In this document: positions 5,742 to 5,766 of the stretch, piece after piece | Position numbering within the stretch: position 1 is the stretch's first letter | How the letters are laid out: each line of letters opens with the position of its first letter | NCBI GenBank assembly: GCA_021641325.1 | Contig: JAJXPD010000141.1 | Location: 1 to 5,766 of the forward strand | Length of the DNA: 5,766 nt | Reading direction: 5' to 3' | DNA from: Opitutales bacterium | Lineage (GTDB): Bacteria > Verrucomicrobiota > Verrucomicrobiia > Opitutales > Intestinicryptomonadaceae | Program-made: the position numbers and the translations under genes | Notes under the pieces: model-generated | Databases searched by the model: none | Seen by the model: only the letters and a program-made list of their open reading frames with translations | What the model was told of the DNA's origin: nothing

Positions 5742-5766
5742 ATGAAAAAACTTATATATATGGTGT
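5742..5766 (+). CDS. Start of a plus-strand gene cut by the window edge, product unknown
   Basis: ATG at 5742 opens a frame reading MKKLIYMV that runs off the end without a stop. Met-Lys-Lys followed by hydrophobic residues is the usual beginning of a signal peptide, so an exported or membrane protein is likely. It diverges from the coiled-coil/ileS cluster across a 144-base AT-rich gap and has promoter-like elements just upstream. No Shine-Dalgarno is visible. With eight codons nothing can be said about function, and the start itself is provisional. Confidence 0.45.

Overview
The window looks like an ordinary chromosomal housekeeping region of a moderately GC-rich Gram-negative bacterium with AT-rich intergenic gaps. 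The best guess is Verrucomicrobiota, probably the Opitutae side. The main reason is the gene order ileS, then a TraR/DksA-family gene with a long Lys/Ala-rich N-terminal extension, then lspA. I associate this order and that protein architecture with this group from memory; I did not search a database. No start codon in the window has a clear Shine-Dalgarno sequence. I see no tRNA, rRNA, CRISPR array, insertion sequence or phage gene.

Layout from left to right. Bases 1-516 (+) hold the 3' part of a gene for a small exported protein of unknown function; its true start lies left of the window. Bases 517-623 are a short convergent gap with a strong inverted repeat (535-580) that can act as a terminator for both strands. 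Bases 624-5597 form one minus-strand cluster that reads right to left: a small secreted coiled-coil protein (5187-5597), isoleucyl-tRNA synthetase ileS (2374-5163), a TraR/DksA-like regulator (1170-2369) and prolipoprotein signal peptidase lspA (624-1157). The gaps within it are 23, 4 and 12 bases, so it is very probably one transcript. Bases 5598-5741 are a divergent AT-rich gap with weak promoter-like elements for both directions. At the right edge a plus-strand reading frame begins at 5742 and leaves the window after eight codons.

The cluster joins translation (IleRS), probable control of RNA polymerase (the DksA-like protein) and envelope lipoprotein maturation (LspA). ileS and lspA are also adjacent in many proteobacteria; here the DksA-like gene sits between them. 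The most unusual item is that DksA-like protein: about 220 residues of largely histone-H1-like basic sequence, a zinc finger that keeps only two of four cysteines, and a Ser/acidic tail. The two small exported proteins are the only parts with no known role. I found no convincing new multi-gene system.
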